Below, in pieces: positions 1 to 10,933 of a DNA stretch of 64,000 nucleotides (position 1 is the first letter of the stretch; every line of letters begins with the position of its first letter). The stretch comes from Gigaspora rosea. Taxonomy: Eukaryota; Glomeromycota; Glomeromycetes; Diversisporales; Gigasporaceae. Location of the stretch: NCBI GenBank assembly GCA_003550325.1, contig QKWP01001172.1:1-64000 (forward strand), given 5' to 3'. Below the pieces are notes generated by a model, which searched no databases, had not been told where the DNA came from, and saw nothing but the letters and a program-made list of their open reading frames with translations. Both the position numbers and the translations under genes were made by a program.

Positions 1-2116
1 TTTTTTTTTGGTTTGTAGGTGATGAATTAAAAGAATTAAGAAATGAAATAAAGAATCTGGGTGACAAAATCGATAATTTTATGAAAAAAGGGCCCGTTCT
101 TTAGAAACCAATAGCAATAGTGACAGCGACAACAGCAACAGCAACAACAGCAACAATTACAACAGCAACAAACACAGCAGAAATGGCCATAACAGGCATA
201 GGGTTACAAAAAGGCACCGGGAACTTTCTCCGAGCAAAAAAAAATTATTAAAAGTATATATTATTGTATCATTTTTGATGAAAAAATAGTACTTTTTTAA
301 TTTGCTAAATAAATATTGGCAATTATACTATTTAACTTAATCTATATAGATATCGGTATTTTATATTAATGATCTATCTATTTGTTCGAATTTATTAATA
401 TAGAACGATATCATAATTTCACTAACTGGGTTAGAACAATCTAATCAACCTGACACATCTAAGTATTGGATTGACTTTAAGGATGTGTTTCTTCAAGATG
501 CATTTAAAACAGTAAAACGAGATGTAAAAAGATATCAGGTGGAAAACTATCATATTTTGAAAATAATAAAGGAACGGCACAGACATCAAAGGGAAAAATA
601 TCGCAAGCAACAGAACCCGGAGTCGGACAGTCAAGATCATGCGAGGATGCGTAAGAACGGAAGAATGGAATCAGTAAGCCTTTTTTTTAGATTATTTATA
701 TAAATATCGGTACTGCCTTATATATTTTTTAATTATATAATTTATAGAAAGTTAAACGACGAAAGAAGGGGTTTAACCAACTTCAAGAACTAATAATGAA
801 CATTTTAATAACCTTCTTCCTGTTGATATTTCAAGAAATCAAGCATTAAGGGTAGGGGTTCAGCGTCGCCTCGAAGATAACTGGCACAATCATGTGATAA
901 AGGTTGTGTGAAAAGAATAGAGATCAAAAAAAGTAACTATAATCTATACTAATATAGATATCCATACTAATGTAGATATCAATAGTAATATAGATATCGG
1001 TACTAATACGTATACTTTATATAATTGTTAGTTGAAACAAATTTTGTTGCTATGCGAAGATACTTCTATAGCACAAAATTATAATAAACCAAAAAGAAAT
1101 TGGTGGGAATGTGATAAAGTCGCTGAAAACTCCACACCACCAGCTGGGGCCCCCAGCTGGTGTATTTCACGCTACTATGATCCTCTTGATAGTTCCTATA
1201 GTGCCGTTGATTTTGGTGCTGGCGTTGGTCCTTCCAGTGCTAATGTTTCCTCTCCCGGTTGTGCTCTAATACAAGCCCTGGTCAAGCCCCTGATACAAGC
1301 CCTGGTCAAGCCCCCAATACAAGAGCTGGTAAAAGTGCCCCGATACAAGAGCTGGTAAAAGTGCCCCCGATATAAGTCCTGGTAAAAGTGCCCCAATACA
1401 AGTCCAAGTAAAAGTGTCCCAATACAAGAGCTGGTAAAAGTACCCCCATTAAAATGTCTGGCGGTGCTTCTACTACAACGTCTAATGATGCACTCAATTC
1501 ATATAATGCCTCTGGTAAAATTTTGAATATTTTATAATGCAAATTATTTAAGATTTTTATTAAAATTTTTGCATGTTTTATTCATATAATCTCTAAAGGT
1601 GTCACATCAATAACTAATATAACTGCCTCCGGTAAAATTTTTAATATTTTATAATGCAAATTATTTAAGATTTTTACTAAATTTTTATAATGTTTTATTT
1701 ATATAATCTCTGGAGGTACCATATCAATAACTAACATAATGTCTGATGATGCGTATCATGCCTCCGGTAAAATTTTTAATATTTTATAATGCAAATTATT
1801 TAAGATTATTACTAAATTTTTATAATGTTTTATTTATATAATCTCTGAAGATATCACAATGAACAAAGGTAAAAGTAAAGCCATTAGTGCTGCTAAACCA
1901 AGTAATATATTTGTTGATTTTATATGATTTGCTGATATAATTTTAACAAAAAACTTATATTTCTAATATTCAATTAATTTGTCATATGCTAATAATTTAG
2001 GATTAATCGAAGAAAGTCCTGATATTAATTCTGTCAATACTGCTAGACCTAAACCACGTTATAGTAGAGGTGGCTCAAGTCAAAAAGCTCCTAGAAGCTC
2101 TAGGCATAGTAATTAG
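1..2116 (+). CDS. multi-exon hypothetical protein, Ser/Asn/Gly-rich (5' end outside window)
   Basis: Not recognised by function. A polypyrimidine tract and AG at about 17 open a coiled-coil-like exon (ELKELRNEIKNLGDKIDNF), followed by an Asn/Ser-rich stretch. A basic exon follows at about 433-673 (donor GTAAGC at 674), then exons from 748 and from 1032. The 3' exons are well defined: one ending 1514, then 1599-1631, 1716-1766, 1851-1901 and 2001-2116, separated by three 84-bp introns and a 99-bp intron. Spliced, the last five exons stay open and end at TAG 2114-2116 in a basic Ser/Arg/Pro tail (RGGSSQKAPRSSRHSN). The minisatellite in the large exon has units of unequal length that break the frame, so the copy may be damaged or the array misassembled. 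Splice sites are by eye; the 5' half is less certain than the 3' half. Confidence 0.55.
1258..1450 (+). repeat. 27-bp coding minisatellite
   Basis: About seven copies of a roughly 27-bp unit read like CCNRATACAAGMGCTGGTAAA with AAGYSCC. In the preferred frame each encodes a 9-residue P-N-T-R-A-G-K-S-A type motif. Some units are 26 bp, which shifts frame. Confidence 0.75.
1511..1850 (+). repeat. tandemly repeated intron-exon units (three)
   Basis: Three nearly identical 84-bp introns lie at 1515-1598, 1632-1715 and 1767-1850. Each starts GTAAAATTTT and ends near ATAATCTCTRRAG, and each follows GCCTCYG. The small exons between them are 33 and 51 nt, both multiples of 3, so duplication keeps the frame. 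The encoded exons are variants of a Ser/Thr/Ile-rich segment (SITNI). Confidence 0.8.
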
Positions 2117-2279
2117 AAAAAGTTTTTTTAATATAGTAATTTATATTATGTATTTATTTAGCTATTAATTTCATGGATATAATATTTGCATTAAATAATA
2201 AAAATCAAAATATGTTGTCTTTTAATTATATATCGGAAATGAACAAAAATAAAATTTATTTTATATACCAATTTTCATC
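2117..2279. other. 3' flank of the first gene, AT-rich
   Basis: AT-rich sequence after the stop codon with several AATAAA-like runs (for example near 2197). No ORF or repeat was recognised. Confidence 0.4.
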
Positions 2280-3110
2280 TTTAATATCATCTAGCAAAAA
2301 AATGGATCGATATCGGGATATTAAAATATACCCTTTAGTTAACTGATATTTACCCTTGTATATACCGATATGCATCTTTTATGTTGCCATAGATCCGCCA
2401 AATAATCGTGGCAAAACAGATATATAATTATAATATAAAAGATCGATATTGGAATATTAAAATATACCCTTTAGTTAACTGATATTTACCCTTGTATATA
2501 CCGATATTCATCTTTTATCTCTATATAAAAGATCAATATCGGGATGTTAATATAATAGATCCGCCAAATAATCATGGCAAAACAGATTATAAACAGATGC
2601 ATAAAGGGTAGATATCAGGATACTAAAGGTATTCCGATATCTATCCTTTATACATTTATTGAACCTGTGCTTATTTGTCTTATATCTATCTTATATGTTG
2701 TACCGATATCCATCCTTTATATTACCATACATCCGCCAAAAAACTGTAGCAAACCAGATTAAAAGTGGATACATTATGGATTGATATCAGAACATAAAGA
2801 GGTGCACTTTATTCAGCTGATATTTATTTTGATCTACCGATATTTATCTTCTATATTTTCAATATATGCAGCAAAACGGATATATAATTATCATATAAAG
2901 GATTAGTATCAGGATATTAATAGATACCTTTATTTGTCTTATATTTATCTTATATGTTGTACCGATATCCATCCTTTATGTTACCATACATCCACCAAAA
3001 AACTGTAGCAAACCAGATTAAAAGTGGATACATAATAGATAGATATCGGGATAATAAAGGGATCCCGATATGTATCTTTTATATATTTATTGAACCTGTG
3101 ACATGTTCTA
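2280..3110. repeat. GATATC-rich tandem/dispersed satellite
   Basis: Imperfect units of roughly 130-200 bp repeat the blocks AAAAGATCGATATCGGGAT, ACTGATATTTACCC, CCGATATCCATCCTTTA and CATCCRCCAAA. Short GATATCGG blocks also occur upstream at about 348, 705 and 955-1010, in the introns of the first gene. Small ORFs here follow the repeat and are not credible genes. Confidence 0.7.
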
Positions 3111-3696
3111 TGACTAATAATAATACAAATTATTCTAATTTTAGAATTCTGTAATTAGATTTTTATAATTTTGGGCTTGCTATAGTATGGGACATCTAAA
3201 GGCAGAAATTATAAAATTTGTTCCATTTTCAAAAATTTCCTAATGAAATTTGATGTCTTTGTGAATTTTTGCATTTTGATTGACTAATAATTAATTTTAA
3301 AAAATATTTTAAAAATATTTTAAAAATTAATTTTAATATTAGCCAATAGCAAAAAGCTAAAACATGTAATTTTTCTATTTTTGGCTAAATGTTTATATAT
3401 CATATAAAAATACTATACTTTTAAACTCATTAATTGAAACTTTATATAATAATTTTGAAAAGTTAAAACTACTAAGTTGTAGTAAATTAGCTAAATTACA
3501 AAAAGAAGTCTATTTTTTGTGATATTTTTTTATATAGACCGATGCAAAAATGTAGATACACGAATATGGTATTGATAAAAAATTTTTTTAAACAACTTAA
3601 GTTAAGTATTTAAAATTGGAATTTATTACTTTAATTTTAAGTTTATTTTAATATGATTTTTATTAAAATTTTATATTCAAAAAAAAAATTTTTTTA
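3111..3696. other. AT-rich spacer without a recognised gene
   Basis: Contains short AT palindromes (around 3296-3340) and A/T runs. No coding or element signature was seen. Confidence 0.4.
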
Positions 3697-4818
3697 TTAG
3701 AAGATGATTTCCTTGATTTCAAGATCATCATAATTACTTTCAACCAATGTAACATATTCATCGTATTTCTTATATTCCTTTGCTCTGGTAAATGATTTTC
3801 TCCAAAAATCCATGATAGTTTTTGAGCTGACCTTTTCAGTAAATGCCTTGAATAATTTGTTTCGAATAGAAAGCAGGTTTGGGTGCGAACTCATCTTCAC
3901 AACATCTTGTTTCGCAATTGCCCAAATTCCTTCAATTAGTTGAAGTTCGCAGTGATATAGCGGGGTATAAGACAAACTGTGCCCATGTTTATTAGCAATT
4001 TGAATACATGTGAATAGCACTTTATGTTTATTTCTTTTTACTAACTCGTATAGCTCAGCTTTGGTACAACTTTCTGATGCAATAATATCGTGTGCTACTA
4101 ACCATGCATGCAGAACATCTTTTTTAAATTAGATGTTAGTACTTGTTCAGCCCGGCGTTTATAATAGTGAGCCCCGTCCATATGGGTACATACTGGCCCA
4201 TATTAGTCTTTAATACCTGCACAAAGTTTTTCAAAAAGGTCTTTGAAAATTTCAGCGTTAAAATTGCTATGATAATCGCTTTGATCTGCTACAAGATTTG
4301 CGTTATGAATTGTGTCAGGAATATTTTCCCATTCATCTGTATTTAGCTGTTTTCTTCCTCGTAAAGAAGAGGGTTTAATGGACAGATCCCATATTAAAAG
4401 AGAGTTAGGGACAATTTCGCCTTCAATTTTGTTTGTATTACCATTGCGCATTACAATAATTGTGCCAAATATAACTAACAAAGGGCTGTGCCTGGTGTAC
4501 AAACAATTTCGTGCAATAGTACCCATGTATAATTGGTCGTGGCAGTAAGATTCGTCTAAAAATACTTCTGGTATAACCGGTACGCTATTATTACCTTGCA
4601 AATTACTAAAACGCCACCTCAAATAGCGGCCACAAAAAGCCACATTTTCAGCTGACTCATACAATATATTACGACGTTCACTATGCCTGTAAAAATATTC
4701 TAAAACATGTAAAATTCGAAGCAACTGCCATTTTGAAAACTTATAACCTTCTTCCTCAAGTTTTTGCCGCAGCACAGGTGTGGAAAGAGGGAGGCCAGCA
4801 GAGTTTGCAGATACTTCG
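3697..4818 (-). pseudogene. Tc1/mariner-IS630-type DDE transposase, frameshifted and 5'-truncated
   Basis: Read on the minus strand, the upstream half has an HTH-like region (KLEEEGYKFSKWQLLRIL) and the first catalytic block VFLDESYCH. A middle block MDGAHYYKRRA sits near 4150-4190. The C-terminal half carries TPLYHCELQLIEGIWAIAK, the family's third catalytic block (E in LIEGIW). The blocks lie in different frames between about 4020 and 4203, so the gene is broken. The N-terminus runs into a hairpin element at 4819, which probably separated it from its 5' part. Transposases of this style are common in large fungal genomes. Confidence 0.8.
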
Positions 4819-5259
4819 TAGGTTACCTTGTAAGAAAAATAGGTTGTCTATGTACAAACGTTAAAATATTTAACTTTGCAATATAAACCTTTTTTTCATT
4901 AGGTAACCTACTTTGGGCGTTTAAGCAAAGTTGTTCATTACATAATTTTACCTGTATTTAAAGTCAAATCATGTTTTTTGGCTATTTACTAGATGAAAAA
5001 TGGGGTCGAAGTTAGAAAAAAAAATTTTTCTTAAAATTTTGTTAGAAAAAAATTTTTTTTCTAACTTCAACCCTATTTTTTTACCTAGTAAATAGCCAAA
5101 AAATCACGATTTGATATTAAATACAAGTAAAATTATGTGCTGAACAACTTTGCTTAAGTGCACAAAATAGATTACCTAATGAAAAAAAAGGTTTATTTTG
5201 CAAAGTTAAAAATTTTAATATTTGTACATAGATACCCATTTTTCTTACAAGGTAACCTA
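4819..5259. mobile_element. large hairpin MITE
   Basis: Nearly the whole 440 bp is one imperfect inverted repeat. It starts TAGGTTACCTTGTAAGAAAAA and ends with the complement, with a T/A-rich centre near 5040. It sits at the 5' edge of the transposase relic. Confidence 0.75.
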
Positions 5260-5559
5260 TAAAGGTCGCCTAAGTAATGTTGTTCAGGGCATAATTTTAT
5301 ATACACGCATGATCTTAAAATTAGAAAATATTTGTTTTTGATAAAGTTACATTTTCGATTTGTGCAAAGATGGCAAAACTGTGACTTGGCAGGAAAGGTT
5401 TTTTTATTCACCTCCTTTTGCTCTATATAATCGCGAAATTTAATTTTAAATTAATATGTAGGTTGAAAAACATCAAAGCTTCAAAGGTTTATAGTAATTT
5501 TATATGTAATTTTTTAAAATTTCATATGTATGAAATTTACATATGATATATTGAATGAC
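5260..5559. other. spacer before the large element
   Basis: AT-rich, with a short palindrome at about 5518-5548 (TTTCATATGTATGAAA). No LTR or terminal repeat matching the right side of the large element (after 39264) was found by eye. The left boundary is therefore undefined. Confidence 0.35.
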
Positions 5560-5615
5560 TGATAGTTAGCCCAACAATTAACACAATTACAAAATCAACT
5601 ACCAAAATACAAATA
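5560..5615 (+). pseudogene. 3' end of a Gln-rich ORF
   Basis: The first readable piece of the element is a short Gln-rich tail (AQQLTQLQNQLPKYK) ending at TAA about 5613-5615. It resembles the tail of the membrane protein ending at 6350. The 5' part is missing, so this may be the truncated left edge. Confidence 0.35.
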
Positions 5616-5712
5616 AAAAGTGCCGCGCCAACAATAAACTCTATCATACTAAAACAAACAATATTAGTGTAACTGTATATGAACTACACTATTCAGGAAC
5701 TTTTATTTATAA

Positions 5713-6033
5713 ATAATCTATAGAAATATTTGAACAAACCAAAGTATATGCCCACGTGACCAAACATATTCGCGAACACAAATATTCTTCAAAATACAAT
5801 ATATAACTACCATTGAAACTATTGTACCAACAACAATTGATAACACTTCAGGAGATATCACAAAGAACTCTTTAGCATATTCATTATTACAAGCACTTAT
5901 TATAGTAATATTTATCTATTTATTAACAATTACTATCTGCTGTATATCAATACAAAGGTATAAAAGGAGATTATACAAAAGATATCTGAATGTATCATAT
6001 GAAGCTCAATACAACGATTCAGGATGCTGCTAA
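5713..6033 (+). pseudogene. small single-pass membrane protein
   Basis: The open frame holds a Thr-rich presumed ectodomain (TTIETIVPTTIDNTSGDI), one hydrophobic segment (SLLQALIIVIFIYLLTITIC) and a basic Arg/Lys/Tyr cytoplasmic tail ending in GCC at TAA 6031-6033. TGA at 5731-5733 lies in frame. No ATG was seen in frame, so the N-terminus is missing or altered. The layout (Thr-rich outside, one membrane span, basic tail) recurs in the next two genes. Function unknown. Confidence 0.5.
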
Positions 6034-6350
6034 ATAAATCAAACAAACCAAACCCAAGAACAACCAATTACACAAATCTCACCGGAAACTGCTACAATCA
6101 TCTCACTTACTATTATAAGTATTACAATAATAATACTTATCATTATCTGTATATATAAAAGCTGTAATAAAAGGAAACAGAGGAATTTAAGAAAAATAAT
6201 AGAATACCAGACTTCCAACAAGGACAATACGAACTTAGGACTTTAACATGAGACCAAATTAATAATTTACCACCAGACCAAAGACTCAAATTACAACAAT
6301 ACCAACAAGCACTCCAACAAGAAAATAATATCTTCACAGAAAGAAGATAA
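6034..6350 (+). pseudogene. small single-pass membrane protein, frameshift near 6200
   Basis: This follows directly in the same frame as the preceding stop codon. A Gln/Thr-rich segment precedes a strongly hydrophobic span of Ile/Thr/Leu (SLTIISITIIILIIICIY) and a Lys/Arg-rich tail. One frame stops at 6244-6246. The neighbouring frame continues a plausible cytoplasmic tail (LRTLT, TGA at 6249-6251, DQINNLPPDQRLKLQQ) to TAA 6348-6350, so a frameshift has probably separated the two parts. Function unknown. Confidence 0.5.
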
Positions 6351-6387
6351 ATGAATCAATAGTTCTCACTTCTAACAATATCAGTAC

Positions 6388-7521
6388 AGGACCCCGAAGG
6401 ATACAAATAATACTGAGATCTGGCTTTGTATAGACTTATATATAATTTTTCCATATGTCATATGTTTAAATTTGTATAGCCAACTAGTAATTTTTTGAAA
6501 AGTTAGATGTTTATTTGTATAACAAAGACGATCTTTATAACAAGTACAATCTTTTTTGTATAACGATACTATATATACATCAGAAAAATTTTTAAGTAGA
6601 TATAAATTGATATATACCATATGTTGCAGCTACCTTTTTTTGCTGATTTTTAACAAAAAAAACCCGTGGGTAGCTTATTTACTATTCTAAGTAATTTAAA
6701 GCACAATAAAGGGTAGCTTATTTTTGAATACAAAACTTTAATAAGTAAAATAAATAAAATAATATGCTGTAGACAATAAATAATTTGCTGTAGATGATAA
6801 ATAAATATGTTATAAACAATAAATAAATATGCGGAAAAAAATTGGGAGTAACTTATAAAGCGATTTTTGGTCAATCGATTATAGTTACTACATAGTAAAG
6901 TCTAAATTTTACTAATCAAATCGATAAAGTCGAATAAGTAACATTGTTCAGCAGATCAAAATACGCGTGCCCTGAAAATTTCATACAAATCGGAGCACTT
7001 TTTATTATTTGACTTTTAATTTTTACGTTCAACAGTTTTTTTTTATAAAAAAAATCTGTTGAACGTAAAAATTAAAAGTCAAATAATAAAAAGTTCTCCA
7101 ATTTGTATGAAATTTTTAAGATACACGTATTTTGATATGCTGAACAATGTTACTTATGCGACTTTAATCGATTTGCTTAGTAAAATTTAGACTTTACTAT
7201 GTAGCAACGTTCATCGATTGTATGGGTAGCTTATTTTCGGAACTAAAAATTTTGTTGTTGAATTTGAACATGGTTAACTACCGCCCTTCTTTTTCTAGAT
7301 AGGTTTCTGATTTTCTCTTCATCACTTTTTTTGTGTAATTATTTTTTGGCTTTGGTGGTTAACATGATCATACTAGTACTCAGATCTGAAATTGTATAAT
7401 TTATAGTAAATTTGAACTTATTTGATAATTTTGTATAAAGCTTTTAATAAAATTAAGTGTATAAAGTTATATTAAAATTTTGAATCTGGATCTGAGTTAT
7501 ATATGTATCCTTTGGGGTCCT
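6388..7521. mobile_element. AGGACCCC-ended TIR element, 8-bp TSD ATCAGTAC
   Basis: The termini AGGACCCCGAAGGATACA and the complement of AGGACCCCAAAGGATACA are flanked by perfect ATCAGTAC duplications (6380-6387 and 7522-7529). The size is 1134 bp with no coding capacity. It hosts a nested hairpin at about 6884-7210. It is the first of five members here of a family I call C. Confidence 0.9.
6884..7210. mobile_element. nested hairpin MITE
   Basis: A near-complete palindrome of about 325 bp. It starts TACTACATAGTAAAGTCTAA, ends with the complement, and is centred near 7048. The structure resembles the hairpin at 4819-5259. Confidence 0.75.
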
Positions 7522-7825
7522 ATCAGTACCTACAATAACCCAAACTTTAAACATAACAATTACTCAAACAGCACAACCAATAACAGTATTTTAGACAACC
7601 ACAGCTACAGAAACAGTAATACCTTTATACTTTCAAGACCAAAATGTAATAATTGAAAACATAGTAATAGCACTAATAGCAGTATTCACATTTATATTAG
7701 CAGTATACTTCAGATACAAACAAGGACTTAATAACAAACTTAAGTTAACAAAAAAAGAACAACAAAGAATATATCAACTTGTACAAACAATTGATAGCAC
7801 CATAACACCTACAATATTAGTTTAA

Positions 7826-8157
7826 AGAATAATAACATCAACTTACTAAACCCTGAAGAATACCTAAAAGATATCGAAAATAGAATCAAAGAACTTAAAA
7901 ATATTGATTTAGGACCTAAAAAGTACAAACAATTAGAACAACAAGAAGAAATAATATTCCAACAAAGCAAGATCATAATTGATCAAAATAAACCTGCAAG
8001 AGCAGAACTAGTACAAGCATACATTATCAACTGTATAAGAAAAGAAGAACCTGAAGAATATATTAATAACATTGTAAAAGTATATAAACAGGACCTAAAA
8101 TATTTAACCAGAATCACGAACCAAAAATACCTGAATGCAACACAGCAATATGATTAA
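7826..8157 (+). CDS. hypothetical protein, helical, charged
   Basis: The frame is open from about 7826 to TAA 8155-8157 and is rich in Glu, Lys, Gln and Ile (NPEEYLKDIENRIKELKNID), so mostly helical. No ATG is visible at the expected start, and either the start is non-standard or the first codon has decayed. Its end overlaps the next gene's ATG (8150). No family was recognised. It may be a structural or gag-associated protein by position. Confidence 0.45.
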
Positions 8158-8443
8158 ACTTACAAATCAAGAACTTAACTACTGGCTAACAATATATCCA
8201 AACACATATTATCACGATCCAAGAAAAAGAGAATTACAAAATCAATTCAAACAATACTTTGATAGTATACCATCATATCAAACAACATTAACAACCAAGG
8301 AATATGACACATTTGTAAAGGTAATCAACACACTACAAGAACTTGAAAAGAAACATAAATAAGAACTTGATAAAATTCTAAAATCAAAAAAAAAAAAAGA
8401 GAATCAACAAAAACTTATTGATAAACTCAAAAAGACTTATTAA
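8150..8443 (+). CDS. hypothetical helical protein
   Basis: ATG 8150 (an in-frame ATG also lies at 8135) overlaps the previous stop by 8 nt. It reads MIKLTNQELNYWLTIYPNTY. TAA at 8360-8362 is followed in the same frame by 26 more coding-like codons (ELDKILKSKKKKENQQK) to TAA 8441-8443. The first TAA therefore looks like CAA decay. No family recognised. Confidence 0.5.
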
Positions 8444-8592
8444 CATATATAACTATTGGACACCTTTCTAAAGAAAAAGAAGTGTTAAAAAAAGGACTTG
8501 ACCTAGAAAAATTGCATATCAAAGATTATATACAATTTTGTTTATACACAGAAATTAAACCAAACTTCGACGCACAATGGCAGACACTATAG
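8444..8592 (+). CDS. short hypothetical ORF
   Basis: An open frame (TIGHLSKEKEVLKKGLDLEK) ends at TAG 8590-8592 and overlaps the next ATG at 8577 by 16 nt. It may be the C-terminal piece of the preceding protein after a frameshift. No family recognised. Confidence 0.4.
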
Positions 8593-8899
8593 AATTCCCA
8601 GACCTTAATAAAATTAACTTCAAAACTTTACAAACTGGATACAATTCAGAAACCATTTCGAATATGCAATACAAGTATATGTACCACTGGACTTATTAAC
8701 AACAGGATACTTTACTAGAAACTACAATAATAAATATAATAGATTTGATGTAGCAAATATAGCTGCAAATATAGCAGAAAATGCAGATGCACAAGGAACT
8801 TATAATGTAATATTCATGAAGAACCTAATACATAAATTGGCAATATCATGCTTTGATTATGAAAGATATATACTATATGAAACAAATAAAAATAAATAA
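8577..8899 (+). pseudogene. hypothetical protein, one frameshift
   Basis: ATG 8577 overlaps the upstream stop. The N-terminus reads MADTIEFPDLNKINFKTLQT. Near 8655 the coding pattern passes to another frame (YAIQVYVPLDLLTTGYFTR) and runs to TAA 8897-8899. It lies just before gag-like sequence and might be a coat or capsid-type protein, but there is no recognised domain. Confidence 0.45.
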
Positions 8900-8904
8900 C
8901 ATCA

Positions 8905-9440
8905 TATTTTTCAAGTGATTTCAATAGAGGAGCAAGAAGAAGAAGTCATGAATAGGAATCAGTGCAAGATGACCCAGGAACAATCTTATTAGATAATACC
9001 AACTTTCCAGAAGAAATAAATATACACTTCGCCTCAGCACACAATGGAGAAATAGGACAAGGAAATTTAACATGTGCAGATGCAGATAGAAGATCAAGAC
9101 AAGTATCATTCAGATTATAGTTTGATAAAGTGTTTATAATACCAAAAATGATTAAAGAAAAGCAAAAACAGTTCAACAAAATGAGATTTGAACCTAATAT
9201 CTAATTGAAATAGACGAATCAGCAAATTTCCAAACTAAATTTATGCATGACTTAGCACTATGTAGAAACAATACATCATTCTTAGGAGGACTACAAATAT
9301 TACTAGAAGGAATGTTACCAAATGGACAACATGAACTAAAAGACTACAAAAGCCAAATGAATCTAATTAATAATAAATTACAGACACTCCTGCATTCCTT
9401 ACAGCATTATCAAGAGTATATGGGCCCTCAAAAGTAGAAA
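8905..9440 (+). pseudogene. gag-like protein, N-terminal/capsid-like part
   Basis: Three frame segments connect by small shifts (near 9200). Fragments include DNTNFPEEINIHFASAHNG and DESANFQTKFMHDLALCRNN. Two TAG codons are internal. Sequence similarity to a capsid is not provable by eye. The inference rests on position immediately upstream of a CCHC nucleocapsid-like segment, with which it appears to have been one protein before the 9419-9783 MITE inserted. Confidence 0.4.
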
Positions 9441-9783
9441 CCAAGGAATTTGACTATTTTTTGAAAATTGACCTGTTTGATTGATTAGGTGTAAAATTTA
9501 GGCCAATCTTTTTTACTTAATAATGAAAGTCTTATCACTTAATAAATTTTTGTGATACAACGGTTAAAAGCTTTTGACGCTATAATCTAAAAATAGATTT
9601 ACCAAGATTTACCAATAGTAATACGGAATCTGCAGATCTAATAATCCTGTTTAAACAGGTTTGTTAATCATGAATAACCTAATTTTAGATTGGTTTGATT
9701 TTGTGTAACAAAATAGTTTTTGTCGATTTTCTCAAAACCCGTGATCAGCCAAATTCCTTGGTTTCTACTTTTGAGGGCCCATA
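9419..9783. mobile_element. mariner-like MITE (TA target)
   Basis: TIRs TATGGGCCCTCAAAAGTAG... are flanked by TA on both sides, with more than 30 bp of terminal complementarity (to about CAAGGAATTTG). It inserted in the gag-like gene. Confidence 0.85.
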
Positions 9784-9785
9784 TA

Positions 9786-10269
9786 ATTATTATAAATCAG
9801 AAAAAGTAGGAGAATACTTTAGAAATTAATCAGAAAAGAAACAAGCAAATGATCTAAATAAAACAAAAGAATACTTCGTTAACGAAAAGAAGAAAAAAAA
9901 AATAGATTCAAAAAGAATGAATTTGCAATAGTATCCTTCAGAAATATGAAATATTATAATTGCAGAAGAAAAGGACATCTTATGAGTGACTGTAGATCCA
10001 AGAAACAAGACAAAGGATACAATAAAGAAAGAAATTCTCAAAAGAAAGATTCACAAAAAACAGAAACAGAAAAAACTTCAACAAAAAAGAAAATGGATAT
10101 ACCGACAAAAGACAAAGAACATAGAAATCAAGAGAAGAGTATAAGAAATGGAAAAAACCAAGAAAAAGAAATCCATCCAAGCCTTTTAGAACTAAAAAAG
10201 AAAGATTCAAGAAATCATTATTCGCCCAAAGAACTCATCAGGACAAGGGTATTGACATTTATTAGGTAA
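9786..10269 (+). pseudogene. gag-like protein, nucleocapsid zinc-knuckle part 1
   Basis: After the MITE the coding style resumes. At 9946 a knuckle reads MKYYNCRRKGHLMSDC. This is CX2CX4HX4C with the first Cys replaced by Tyr (TAT for TGT). A very Lys/Glu/Ser-rich basic tail follows, typical of nucleic-acid-binding gag C-termini. The frame ends in the inserted element near 10254. Confidence 0.6.
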
Positions 10270-10525
10270 TATTTTAGGGGGTGGGGGTTAAGAAAAATCT
10301 TATCTTAGTTAAATTTGATTGGCCAAAATTCAATTTATAGATCTTATCTGGGGTGGGGGGTAAGCCCCTATAGTACCATATTTGCGCGTAATAGCAGGTC
10401 AGGGCGTTATTTTGATTCTTGGCCTGAATTAAGCTTAATTTGGGCCAAAATTCGTAATTTCAACCCTGCGCATTATTACGCGCAAATACGGTAAATAGAT
10501 ATTAGGTAATTAATATCAGTGTCCC
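10254..10525. mobile_element. MITE (family A) with nested family B MITE
   Basis: The outer TIRs GGGTATTGACATTTATTAGG and the complement of its 3' counterpart match another copy at 63700-63870. Nested at 10375-10493 is a family B unit with ACCATATTTGCGCGTAATA and TATTACGCGCAAATACGGT ends. Confidence 0.75.
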
Positions 10526-10918
10526 AATATGAAAAGAAATATAAACCATTCAACAAAGAAAAATACAAAGACAAGAAAATGTGGTGTGATCATTGTAAAA
10601 CAGATACATATTTTACCAATAGCTGTTATAAATATCAGAAGAACATAGAAGAAGTAGAAGACCCAATAGTTTTTAACCTTGAAAAATTAAGGAAAAAGAA
10701 GACTTTGATGAATATATATGATTCACAAAATACAGAAAACAATATCATCTTGAAAATAAATACTCATCAAATGAAGAATCACAATTCTATCAAGAACCTG
10801 AACAGTACAATTCATCAAGTGAATCAAGCGAATCTGATGAAGATTATAAAAGCTATAACCTTGAAAAGAAAACAAACTCAAAAAGCGAAGATGAAAATGA
10901 TTATTATTTTTAAATGGG
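10519..10918 (+). pseudogene. gag-like protein, zinc-knuckle part 2 with acidic Ser-rich tail
   Basis: A second CCHC-like motif reads WCDHCKTDTYFTNSCYK. His is replaced by Tyr (TAT for CAT), a C-to-T change. The frame then shifts (near 10690) into an acidic Ser/Glu/Asp-rich tail (YNSSSESSESDEDYKSY) containing one in-frame TGA (about 10719). It ends at TAA about 10910-10912. Together with 8905-10269 it looks like one gag protein. Confidence 0.55.
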
Positions 10919-10933
10919 AGCATGCCCAATACT

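Larger units (their letters stand above)
6351..7825 (+). pseudogene. small type-I-like membrane protein interrupted by a transposon
   Basis: ATG at 6351 directly follows the previous TAA. The N-terminus reads MNQ, TAG, FSLLTISV, and is then cut by the 6388-7521 insertion. Removing the insertion with one copy of its 8-bp duplication restores the frame exactly (TISV joined to PTITQTL). A Thr-rich ectodomain, one hydrophobic span (ENIVIALIAVFTFILAVYF) and a basic helical tail end at TAA 7823-7825. Two in-frame TAG codons (6360 and within the Thr-rich part) may be CAG decay. Function unknown. Confidence 0.55.

Noticed and set aside
6039-6874. Hydrophobic minus-strand ORFs (6039-6337, 6381-6874)
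   Set aside because: They mirror the plus-strand membrane genes or lie in a MITE; T-rich complements of A-rich coding look hydrophobic by composition.
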